Source: Pseudomonas sp. TTU2014-080ASC
GTDB taxonomy: Bacteria > Pseudomonadota > Gammaproteobacteria > Pseudomonadales > Pseudomonadaceae
Length of the DNA: 64,000 nucleotides
Assembly (NCBI RefSeq): GCF_001446935.1
Contig: NZ_LKKK01000002.1
Location: forward strand, 930,001-994,000
Direction of reading: 5' to 3'
The translations under genes and the position numbers were made by a program. Below, one piece after another: positions 57,480-64,000 of this stretch. Numbering within the stretch: the stretch's first letter is position 1; each line of letters begins with the position of its first letter. The notes below the pieces were generated by a model. The model searched no databases, was not told the origin of the DNA, and was given only the letters and a program-made list of their open reading frames with translations.

Positions 57480-58754
57480 TTACTTCGACGCCTCCAGCGC
57501 CTGTTCCAGGTCGGCGATGATGTCGTCGCTGTGCTCGATGCCAATCGACAGGCGCACCATGTCGCGCGGTACGCCGGCTCTTTCCAGCTCTTCATCATTG
57601 AGCTGACGGTGCGTGGTGGATGCCGGGTGGCAGGCCAGGGACTTGGCGTCGCCGATGTTGACCAGACGCACCACCAGTTTCAGCGCATCAATAAAGCGTG
57701 CGCCAGCTTCCTGGCCGCCCTTGATACCGAACGACAGAATCGCCGCTGGCTTGCCGCCGGTGTAGCGCTTAGCCAGTTCGTGTTCCGGGTGATCCGGCAG
57801 ACCGGCGTATTTCACCCACGCCACTTGTGGGTGGTTTTGCAGGTAGTGGGCGACCTTCAGGGCGTTTTCGGTATGACGCTCCATGCGCAGGGCCAGGGTT
57901 TCCAGACCTTGCAGGATCAGGAAGGCGTTGAATGGCGACAGCGCCGCGCCGGTGTTACGCAGCGGCACCACGCGGCAGCGGCCGATAAAGGCGGCTGGGC
58001 CAAAGGCTTCGGTGTAGGTCACGCCGTGGTAGGACGGGTCCGGTGTGTTCAGCAGCGCGAAGCGCTCTTTGTTCTCGGCCCACGGGAACTTGCCGGAGTC
58101 GACTACGATGCCGCCAATGCTGGTGCCGTGGCCGCCGATGTATTTGGTCAGGGAGTGCACGACGATATCTGCGCCGTGTTCGAACGGGCGGCACAGAATC
58201 GGCGTAGCCACGGTGTTATCCACAATCAGCGGTACGCCGTGACGGTGTGCTGCGTCGGCCAGGGCTTGCAGGTCGACAATGTTACCGGCTGGGTTGCCGA
58301 TGGATTCGCAGAACACGGCTTTGGTTTTATCGTCGATCAGTGCTTCCAGCCCGGCGATATCGTCGTGGGAAGCAAAGCGAGTTTCGATGCCGATGCGCGG
58401 CAGGGTGTGGGCCAGCAGGTTGTAAGTGCCGCCGTAGAGTTTGGCCACGGAGACAATGTTGTCACCGGCTTCGGCCACGGTTTGAATCGCATAGGTGATG
58501 GCAGCCATACCGGATGCGACCGCCAGAGCAGCAACACCGCCTTCAAGCGCGGCGACGCGTTCTTCAAGCACGGCGTTGGTTGGGTTCATGATGCGGCTGT
58601 AGATGTTGCCCGCAACCTTCAGGTCGAACAGGTCGGCACCGTGCTGAGTGTCGTCAAAGGCGAATGAACTGGTCTGGTAGATCGGGACTGCAACGGCCTT
58701 TGTTGTTGGGTCTGGGCTGTAACCGGCGTGAATGGCCAGAGTTTCCAGTTTCAT
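57480..58754 (-). CDS. metY: O-acetylhomoserine sulfhydrylase
   Basis: 424 residues. A Cys/Met-metabolism PLP enzyme opening [14 protein letters not shown] (here [16 protein letters not shown]), with the PLP lysine in [13 protein letters not shown] (about residue 208). The length and the long C-terminal ISR-type segment fit MetY, which makes homocysteine from O-acetylhomoserine and sulfide. The neighbour, a TauE/SafE sulfur-anion exporter, suits a sulfur-metabolism role. No SAM riboswitch is visible upstream. Confidence 0.93.
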   Translation of the reverse strand: MKLETLAIHAGYSPDPTTKAVAVPIYQTSSFAFDDTQHGADLFDLKVAGNIYSRIMNPTNAVLEERVAALEGGVAALAVASGMAAITYAIQTVAEAGDNIVSVAKLYGGTYNLLAHTLPRIGIETRFASHDDIAGLEALIDDKTKAVFCESIGNPAGNIVDLQALADAAHRHGVPLIVDNTVATPILCRPFEHGADIVVHSLTKYIGGHGTSIGGIVVDSGKFPWAENKERFALLNTPDPSYHGVTYTEAFGPAAFIGRCRVVPLRNTGAALSPFNAFLILQGLETLALRMERHTENALKVAHYLQNHPQVAWVKYAGLPDHPEHELAKRYTGGKPAAILSFGIKGGQEAGARFIDALKLVVRLVNIGDAKSLACHPASTTHRQLNDEELERAGVPRDMVRLSIGIEHSDDIIADLEQALEASK

Positions 58755-58807
58755 GCGGATGTTCCTTTACTATGGCAGTTAAGAAAAATCGCAGCATCGC
58801 CAATGGC

Positions 58808-58851
58808 AAAGGGCCGGTCAATGCGCTGAGGCAATGAACCGGCCCTTTTTC
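58808..58851. terminator. Hairpin terminator between TauE gene and metY
   Basis: AAAGGGCCGGT (58808-58818) pairs exactly with ACCGGCCCTTT (58838-58848) over a 19-base loop. The T run is stronger on the plus strand, while the gene ending nearby (TauE) is on the minus strand, where three T follow. It probably works in both directions, or as a weak terminator between the two genes. Confidence 0.6.
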
Positions 58852-58889
58852 TAGATCGTTTTAGCTGAGGCTTATAGCGCGCTGCGCCC

Positions 58890-59870
58890 TCAGTTCAGCG
58901 CCTGGAAGATGTTGAAGGCGCTGATGGCAGTGATCAGACATCCCACAATCGTCATCAGCACACGGGCTGGCAGGTGTTTGCACAGCAGCGCGGCAAACGG
59001 CGCGGCGAACATACCGCCCAGCACCAAACCTGCCACCATCTGCCAGGTGGATGGCTCGCCTGCAAGCAGGATGAACGAGGCGGCGCTGGTGATGGTCAGG
59101 AAGAACTCTGCGAAGTTAACCGAGCCAATGGTGGTGCGTGGGTCGCTGCCGGAACCGAGCAGGCTGCTGGTCACAACCGGGCCCCAGCCGCCGCCACCGG
59201 CAGCGTCAACGAAACCACCGAACATCGCCAGCTTGGCCACGTGCTTAGGCTCTTTGCGCTGTTGCTGCACATGGCGATACGCCTTGCGCAGAATGTACAG
59301 ACCCATGATCAGCAGGTAGGCGGAGATGAAAGGCTTCATCACTTCGCCATCGAACGTGGTAATCAGCACTGCACCCAGAATCGCACCGATCATGCCCGGC
59401 AGCAGCAGGCGCAGGAACAGGGATTTGTTCACGTTGCCCAGCTTGGCGTGAGAGATGCCGGACAGGCCGGTGGTGAACACTTCAGCAATGTGCACGCTGG
59501 CGCTGGCTGCGGCGGGCGAGGCACCGGCAGTCAGCAGAAAGCTGGTCGCGGTGATGCCATAGGCCATGCCCAGTGCGCCATCAACCACCTGGGCGAGGAA
59601 ACCGACGGCGACAGCGCTCCAAAACGCCGGGCTGTGCAGGGTGTCTTCGATGATTTCGAAGCCGCTGTGGCCACCGTGATCACCAAAGAACAAACGCCAG
59701 GCCAGGAAGGACAGCAGGCCAAGCATAATCAGCGCCGCAGCCCACACAGCTGCACGCAGTACAGGGTGGTTGTCGGGATGGGTAACGAAGTCTTCTACGG
59801 GTGGTAGCCCCAGCGCCTCATGCTCTTCGTTGAGTGGGCTTTGGCTGAGGTCCAGATTGCGGATTTTCAT
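58890..59870 (-). CDS. TauE/SafE-family sulfite/sulfur-anion exporter
   Basis: 326 residues from the ATG at 59870. After about 50 cytoplasmic residues come eight or so membrane helices in two similar halves, with LAQVVDGALGMAYGITATSFLLTAG and GFVDAAGGGGWGPVVTSSLLGSG as the paired glycine-rich family signatures. It is probably an inner-membrane exporter of sulfite or a related small anion. Gene order next to metY supports a sulfur link, though the true substrate is unproven. Confidence 0.88.
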   Translation of the reverse strand: MKIRNLDLSQSPLNEEHEALGLPPVEDFVTHPDNHPVLRAAVWAAALIMLGLLSFLAWRLFFGDHGGHSGFEIIEDTLHSPAFWSAVAVGFLAQVVDGALGMAYGITATSFLLTAGASPAAASASVHIAEVFTTGLSGISHAKLGNVNKSLFLRLLLPGMIGAILGAVLITTFDGEVMKPFISAYLLIMGLYILRKAYRHVQQQRKEPKHVAKLAMFGGFVDAAGGGGWGPVVTSSLLGSGSDPRTTIGSVNFAEFFLTITSAASFILLAGEPSTWQMVAGLVLGGMFAAPFAALLCKHLPARVLMTIVGCLITAISAFNIFQALN

Positions 59871-60116
59871 AACGAACAAGCGCGCCTGACAGTGGGTGGT
59901 AGAACAGGGCGAAAAGCAGGCGGCGAGAATAAACGCCTTTCTTTATATGGTCTAAGAATGTTTGGGAAGGTTTATATAGCTTTTCGATTTAACAGATAGG
60001 CTGTTCGCCTGTTTCAGTCTCCAGCTGTGGCTGTGTCTATCCGGTCTTGCCCAATAGGCTCTATCAGCATAGCCCGCGCCGTAATGGCTTGGGGCGTTAG
60101 TTAGCAGGGAGAAGCA

Positions 60117-60812
60117 ATGCACACATTGGGCATATTGGGCGGTATGAGCTGGGAGTCCACAGCCACTTACTATCGGCTGTTGAATCAGGCAGTTCGTGAT
60201 GTGCGAGGCGGACTGCACTCAGCGCCTTTGCTGATTCATTCGGTGGATTTCGCCGAAGTAGCGGCTCTGCAACGCAGTGGGGACTGGCAGGCTGCCGGCG
60301 AGCTTTTGGCCAATGCGGCACTGGGCCTGCAACGGGCAGGGGCGAGTGCATTACTGCTGGCTACCAACACGATGCACAAGGTCGCGGCGGCAATAGAGTC
60401 CGCTGTGGATATCCCGTTGCTGCATATTGGCGATGCAGTGGGGCAGTCGTTGCAGGCTCAAGGCGTCAGCCGTGCCGCGCTGCTAGGGACGCGCTTCACC
60501 ATGCAGGAAGACTTTTACCGGCAGCGTTTGCAGGACCGTTTCGGGATCGAAGTGATCACGCCGTCGGTGACGCAAATGGGCGAAATCGACCGGGTGATTT
60601 TTGCCGAGCTATGCCAAGGGCAGTGCCTACCTGCCTCCCGTGATTTCTATTTGGCTGCTGTGGAGGAGCTGAAAGAGCAGGGCGCTCAGGCGGCGATTCT
60701 GGGCTGTACCGAGATCGGGATGTTGCTGGAAGGAAGCCATGCAGCGTTACCGCTGGTGGACAGCACCGAACTGCATGTGGGGATGGGGGTGGAGTGGGTG
60801 TTGCGGGAGTGA
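60117..60812 (+). CDS. Aspartate/glutamate racemase family (YgeA-like)
   Basis: 231 residues. LGILGGMSWESTATYYRLLN and GLHSAPLLIHSVDF match the YgeA-type broad racemases. The two catalytic regions are NTMHK and GCTEIG. The position before NTMH is Ala-Thr, so a threonine and one cysteine serve as the acid/base pair, as reported for the E. coli YgeA subfamily, rather than two cysteines. It racemises an L-amino acid, with Glu/Asp as best guess. Monocistronic. Confidence 0.85.
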   Translation: MHTLGILGGMSWESTATYYRLLNQAVRDVRGGLHSAPLLIHSVDFAEVAALQRSGDWQAAGELLANAALGLQRAGASALLLATNTMHKVAAAIESAVDIPLLHIGDAVGQSLQAQGVSRAALLGTRFTMQEDFYRQRLQDRFGIEVITPSVTQMGEIDRVIFAELCQGQCLPASRDFYLAAVEELKEQGAQAAILGCTEIGMLLEGSHAALPLVDSTELHVGMGVEWVLRE

Positions 60813-60834
60813 TTTCGGTCTGAGTGTCAGGGCT

Positions 60835-61200
60835 TGGGGATGGGTTTCGCCCTTTCCGGGCGAGCCACTTTGATTCGCTGCGCTAACCCCTTCGGGACCG
60901 TGCTGAAGCACGTTCAACCTTCGGCTGTCTTGGGAAAAGTAGCCAAAACCGCCTGCCCCGTCGTACGGCCCTGCAGCTTCGCTGCGGGTTCGTTCCCAGA
61001 ATCACCGCTCCAGAGGCCTGCCGCGAAGGGCCGTCGCTGGCCCATCGCCACTCTCGCGGCATCCATGCCGCTCAACCTCTTCCACGGTAATTCCGGTCAC
61101 CCTCCTGAAGGGGCAGTTGGCGGTGTTCTTACGATAGTGAGCCACCCACGCGGCGTGTGTTTTTGTAGGGTGGTGTAAGGCCATAGGCTTACCCACCGTT
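60835..61200. repeat. Probable interspersed Pseudomonas repeat element
   Basis: About 360 bases of dense short palindromes with no credible gene, ending in the palindrome GGTGGTGTAAG...CTTACCCACC (61169-61197). The short open frames on either strand have low-complexity arginine/serine/proline content. I recall near-identical text as a scattered intergenic repeat in other Pseudomonas genomes, but this needs a genome-wide comparison. Together with the sRNA region it fills the gap 60813-61504. Confidence 0.5.
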
Positions 61201-61267
61201 ACGTCAGTTGCATCCGGGCAGCTTGAGTTTTTTCATGCCGGCCAACTCCAGAATGAAACCGCAGAAA

Positions 61268-61309
61268 ACAAAAAAGGCGTCCCGCCAGTCACCTAGCGAG
61301 GACGCCTTT
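61268..61309 (-). terminator. Strong intrinsic terminator with GNRA-capped inner stem
   Basis: Read on the minus strand, AAAGGCGTCC (61309-61300) pairs with GGACGCCTTT (61282-61273). An inner CGCTAG-GTGA-CTGGCG stem has a GNRA tetraloop, and TTT-G-TTTT follows. The T tract is only on the minus side, so it ends minus-strand transcription, either of the predicted sRNA or of the thioesterase gene at 61505. Confidence 0.85.
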
Positions 61310-61374
61310 GTCCAGGTCCCGTTATCTCGGGAAATACAGCCATCGTCGTTGACGGCCACATTTTTAAACTTGTG
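61268..61374 (-). ncRNA. Predicted small RNA, about 107 nt
   Basis: A stretch without a gene lies between a sigma-54-like promoter (61384-61402) and a strong terminator on the minus strand. The predicted transcript holds a CCCG-AGATAA-CGGG hairpin (61331-61318) and ends in the composite terminator. No start codon with a reasonable ribosome site is seen. The 5' end is estimated from the usual 12 bases after the GC element. I cannot match it to a named sRNA. Confidence 0.5.
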
Positions 61375-61383
61375 CAGTGCTTA

Positions 61384-61402
61384 AAGCAGAGAGTGTGCCA
61401 AC
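61384..61402 (-). promoter_or_regulatory. Sigma-54 (RpoN)-type promoter
   Basis: The minus strand reads TTGGCAC-ACTCT-CTGCTTT, placing GG (61399-61398) exactly 10 bases before GC (61387-61386), the -24/-12 layout. About 112-128 bases upstream of the expected start, 61486-61502 is a 17-base dyad TGCGC-N7-GCGCA at the distance typical for an enhancer-binding protein; it resembles but does not fully match the NtrC consensus. Confidence 0.5.
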
Positions 61403-61504
61403 TGCAAGGCAGGCCTGTTTCGGGACCTTATTGGTTGTAGATGGGCAATTCGGTGTGGGCTTTTGCACCGTTTAAAAGCGTGTTGTGCGCTATTGGTGCG
61501 CAGT

Positions 61505-61957
61505 TTAAGAACTGAGCCAGTTTACCGAGGGGAACGCTTTGATAAAGGCCTCAGGCATGGCCGTGACCTTACCGAGCTTGTAGTTGAAAAAGACAAAGCC
61601 GGACTTAGCCAGCGCGATCAAAGTGTCATCGGCGGGGCGAGTGATACGGAAGATGATGTCGCCGCCGTATTTGTTGAAGTCCATGACGCCGACTTCAAAC
61701 AACAGCTGGTCACGAGCATGGGCTTCGGCGCGGTACATGGTGGCCAGATCGGTGACGATAATGCCGACGCCATCTGCGGACGCATCCTCAATGCCGAAAT
61801 CGAACAGAAAGCGGGCCCGGGCTTCGGAGATCATCGAAATCATCGAGTCGTTGCCGAGGTGGTTGGCAGCGTTGATGTCCGTCACCCGGACTGTCAGTTG
61901 AGTGCTGTAACAAAACTGATCTTCGGGGAGTTTGAGTGTTAAGCGCGCCATAGCCAT
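61505..61957 (-). CDS. 4HBT-type acyl-CoA thioesterase
   Basis: 150 residues with a hotdog fold. VRVTDINAANHLGNDSMISMISEARARFLFDFG has the aspartate/asparagine pattern of the YbgC/4HBT family, and NKYGGDIIFRI is the paired strand. The substrate is unknown. Two in-frame ATGs exist (61957, 61951); the second is better spaced from an AGG. The sRNA-type region lies downstream on the same strand, so readthrough between them is possible. Confidence 0.82.
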   Translation of the reverse strand: MAMARLTLKLPEDQFCYSTQLTVRVTDINAANHLGNDSMISMISEARARFLFDFGIEDASADGVGIIVTDLATMYRAEAHARDQLLFEVGVMDFNKYGGDIIFRITRPADDTLIALAKSGFVFFNYKLGKVTAMPEAFIKAFPSVNWLSS

Positions 61958-62348
61958 GACCTGAAAGTAAGAGAGCCTATAGCATCCGTTATGGGCTCAG
62001 GATTAAGACGGACTGAGTAACCACATTTTACGATATGGCACTTATGAACATTGTGTGGGTTGTGGCAACTGCCCTTATAGCGGGTCAAATCTATCTCCCG
62101 GAATGGCTTCTGATTTTCTAAAACCAGAGAAACAACTGGCTGATCAACTCACAGAGCTTGAATCGCTGAAAAGTGATTAAGGCCTGCAGCAAGCCCCGAG
62201 GAACAGCGCGTTCAGGAGGACGATCAGAGTGCTGAGCTTTGCGGTCTACGTACTGAGCTTGAGTGGGGGCGCATGCTTTGGCGATATCACACCCGCCCGA
62301 GATTGATACGGACCTTGGGTTTGATGCCTACCCAGACAAACGCAGAGC
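61958..62348. other. Intergenic region with possible decayed coding sequence
   Basis: About 390 bases between the thioesterase and LysR genes. From 62104 a short plus-strand frame reads KQLADQLTELESLKSD and stops; with a one-base shift the reading continues as an acidic, glutamate-rich stretch (QRVQEDDQSAELCGLRTELEW) to 62350. This looks like a broken coiled-coil protein but I cannot name it. No terminator or promoter is convincing. Confidence 0.3.
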
Positions 62349-63275
62349 TTATTTAAGGATTTCGGAAGCTGAAGTAGATTCGGCGTTCTGCACCAGATCG
62401 ATCAGCCAGGTGCGGAACGCCACGACTTTTTTCGAGTTGGCGATTTCCAGCGGCGTCACCAGATAAAAACCCAGCTCAGACTTCAACTTGAGATTGAACG
62501 GCGCCACCAGTGTGCCCGCCTTCAAGTCGTCGTCAACGTAGGTGGAACGTCCGATGCACACGCCCAGACCGTCGATGGCGGCCTGCACCGCCATCATCGC
62601 TAGGTCGAAGGTCAGCCGCGTGCCTTCGGCGAGTTTCTTCGGCTGCCCCGCCGCGCTCAACCACATGTTCCAGTCGTTGCTGGTCATGCCGCTGACTTGC
62701 AGCAAGGTGTGATTGGCCAGATCGACCGGGCTTTTCAAGGCTTTGGGGCCGGTCAGCAGTTTGGGGCTACAGACCGGAAAAATCTCGTCGGACATGAGCC
62801 AGTCCGCACGCAAGCCTTTCCAGTCGCCAAAACCGTAGCGGATCGCCGCGTCGATGCCGCCCTTGCGAAAATCTACCAGTTCGGTGGATGCGGTGACCCG
62901 CACGTCAATGTTGGGGAACGCGTTCTGAAACGATGCCAGACGCGGCAGCAGCCATTTGGAGGCCAGGGACACCAGGGTGCTGATCGTTAAGACGCTGTTG
63001 TTGGTTGATTCGAGCAACATCTCCGTGGAGTAACGCAATTCATGGAACGCCGAGCGAATGCCGGGCAGGTACGCATGACCTTCGGTGGTCAGCGCCAGAC
63101 CATCCTTGAGGCGCAGAAACAGGCGAATGCCCAGTTCATCTTCCAGTCGGCGGATCTGATGGCTGATGGCCGTCTGCGTAACGTTCAGCTCTTCGGCGGC
63201 CTTGGTAAAGCTCATATGCCGGGCAGCCGCTTCGAACGCTTTCAATCCATTGAGAGAGGGAATCCGAGCGACCAT
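62349..63275 (-). CDS. LysR-family transcriptional regulator (GcvA-like)
   Basis: 308 residues. N-terminal winged helix-turn-helix (LNGLKAFEAAARHMSFTKAA, AISHQIRRLEDELG) and a periplasmic-binding-like effector domain starting near residue 90. The GcvA-like subgroup is suggested by the SFTKAAEELNVTQTAISHQ helix. It is divergent from the alpha-oxoamine synthase gene, which it probably controls through the paired boxes in the gap. Effector unknown. Confidence 0.92.
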   Translation of the reverse strand: MVARIPSLNGLKAFEAAARHMSFTKAAEELNVTQTAISHQIRRLEDELGIRLFLRLKDGLALTTEGHAYLPGIRSAFHELRYSTEMLLESTNNSVLTISTLVSLASKWLLPRLASFQNAFPNIDVRVTASTELVDFRKGGIDAAIRYGFGDWKGLRADWLMSDEIFPVCSPKLLTGPKALKSPVDLANHTLLQVSGMTSNDWNMWLSAAGQPKKLAEGTRLTFDLAMMAVQAAIDGLGVCIGRSTYVDDDLKAGTLVAPFNLKLKSELGFYLVTPLEIANSKKVVAFRTWLIDLVQNAESTSASEILK

Positions 63276-63307
63276 AAGATTTCGTAATGCTCATGAGATT
63301 TTGTCAT
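63274..63307. promoter_or_regulatory. Paired LysR-type boxes in the divergent gap
   Basis: Two near-identical 15-mers, ATAAGATTTCGTAAT and ATGAGATTTTGTCAT, each fit T-N11-A. They start 19 bases apart, about two helical turns, on the same face. The first overlaps the regulator's own start codon, which suggests autorepression together with control of the divergent gene. Confidence 0.5.
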
Positions 63308-63416
63308 AAGGTAGCACTCAAGAAGTCCTTTGCAAAATGTTTCAGAGGTCGTGGATTCTGGTGTCGCTTACAAGCCACAACGACCTGGAATCGACCACTC
63401 AAAGGATGAGATCACA

Positions 63417-64000
63417 GTGAATAAGACAGTTGAACTCAACAGCAGCCCGGACGAAAAAACGCCACAACTGAAAGCTCGCAATGCCTCGAGAATGGCTGAA
63501 ATCAGCCGCCCGCATTTCGACGCCGCGTATGAAGAGGGTCTGATGGGGGTTTCCTGCCGTGTGCTCGACAACCGCCGTATCGAAATCGCAACCAGCGGCA
63601 AGGAAGTGATCGACTACACCCGCTGCGGTTACCTTAACTTGGACTCCCACCCCAAAGTGCTTGCCGCCGCCAAGGACTTGATGGAAGAAATCCCCTCGAC
63701 GCACTTTTCGGTTGCCCGCACCCGGCTGGCCGCCGAGCCGCTGGTACGCTTGGAGCACACCCTGACCAAGCTGTTCGATGTCAACGGCGTGGTGGTGTTT
63801 CCAACCGTAGCCGCTGCAAACATGGGTGCCTTGCCGCTGCTGGCCGCTGGCCTGTTCACCGGTGGTGAGAAGCCGCTGATTGCGTTCGACCGTTTCGCCC
63901 ACGTGACCTTGCAATACCACATCCCGGTTCTGCGCGAAGAGACCGAGGTGATCGTCATTGAGCACAACGACCTCGAACATCTGGAGCGTCTATGCCAGAG
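63417..64000 (+). CDS. Alpha-oxoamine synthase-like PLP enzyme, N-terminal part (partial)
   Basis: At least 194 codons from a GTG at 63417 with AAGGATGA upstream, open to the window end. The first 35 residues are an extension, then SRPHFDAAYEEGL, VIDYTRCGYLNLDSHPKV and VVVFPTVAAANMGALPLL follow the AONS/KBL/CqsA pattern of fold-type I PLP enzymes that join an amino acid to an acyl-CoA. The PLP lysine lies beyond the window. Divergence from a dedicated LysR gene suggests the start of a regulated biosynthetic operon. It is not clearly BioF or KBL. Confidence 0.8.
   Translation, partial: MNKTVELNSSPDEKTPQLKARNASRMAEISRPHFDAAYEEGLMGVSCRVLDNRRIEIATSGKEVIDYTRCGYLNLDSHPKVLAAAKDLMEEIPSTHFSVARTRLAAEPLVRLEHTLTKLFDVNGVVVFPTVAAANMGALPLLAAGLFTGGEKPLIAFDRFAHVTLQYHIPVLREETEVIVIEHNDLEHLERLCQ

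Noticed and set aside
57531..58667. 378-codon plus-strand open frame opposite metY
   Set aside because: Antisense to a complete metY with its PLP lysine; the translation has no recognisable motifs.
61002..61196. 64-codon minus-strand frame in the gap after the racemase, considered as a small protein
   Set aside because: Low-complexity content inside a probable repeat element, and no ribosome site.

Overview
The window reads as chromosome of a Pseudomonas (sensu lato). It carries the Pseudomonas order priA - rpmE - nuclease - malic enzyme / ponA / pilMNOPQ - aroK - aroB - damX - gltB - gltD - hemE, and further on an orphan parA, a Usp gene, trxC, metY and a TauE-type exporter. Nearly all of it has moderately high GC and densely packed genes. 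I see no tRNA, rRNA, CRISPR array or intact insertion sequence.

Layout. 1-10 kb: on the minus strand, a partial Gre-like gene, a YccS-type membrane protein, a BaiN-type flavoprotein, a PleD-like diguanylate cyclase, the RNA helicase dbpA and priA; a plus-strand periplasmic binding protein sits among them. 10-30.9 kb: the conserved core, with divergent ponA and pilM, the type IV pilus alignment and secretin operon running into the shikimate genes aroK and aroB, the cell-division protein damX, glutamate synthase gltBD and hemE. 31-33.7 kb: one AT-rich gene for an 895-residue SF1 (RecD/Pif1-like) helicase with a long N-terminus I do not recognise. It is the clearest horizontally acquired gene and a candidate stand-alone defence or mobile-element factor. 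33.9-36.3 kb: a lipoprotein, an unrecognised clamp-loader-collar-like protein, a small cytochrome c and a periplasmic protein.

36.4-54.4 kb is a complete aryl polyene (APE) pigment cluster, about 20 minus-strand genes in a chain of overlapping or closely spaced frames. It encodes a ketosynthase and chain-length factor, a second ketosynthase, ketoreductase, two dehydratase modules (one fused to the acyl-activating ligase), two ACPs, an ammonia-lyase that could supply an aryl acrylate starter, a thioesterase, acyl- and glycosyltransferases, LolA/MMPL/DUF3261 envelope-transfer parts, a methyltransferase, a flavoprotein with flavin-halogenase hallmarks, and an unexpected cation/proton-antiporter-like protein. 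The genes together suggest a cell-envelope-anchored, possibly methylated and possibly halogenated, aryl polyene.

54.6-64 kb: orphan ParA, Usp, a thioesterase, TrxC, MetY, TauE/SafE, an aspartate/glutamate racemase, a probable interspersed repeat, a predicted sigma-54-dependent small RNA with a strong terminator, a second thioesterase, and a LysR regulator divergent from an alpha-oxoamine synthase gene cut by the window end.

The points most worth follow-up are the AT-rich helicase, the predicted RpoN-dependent sRNA near 61.3 kb, the rpmE terminator that doubles as the signal-peptide coding sequence of the next gene, the halogenase-like flavoprotein and antiporter inside the APE operon, and the 15-bp perfect inverted repeat before gltB.
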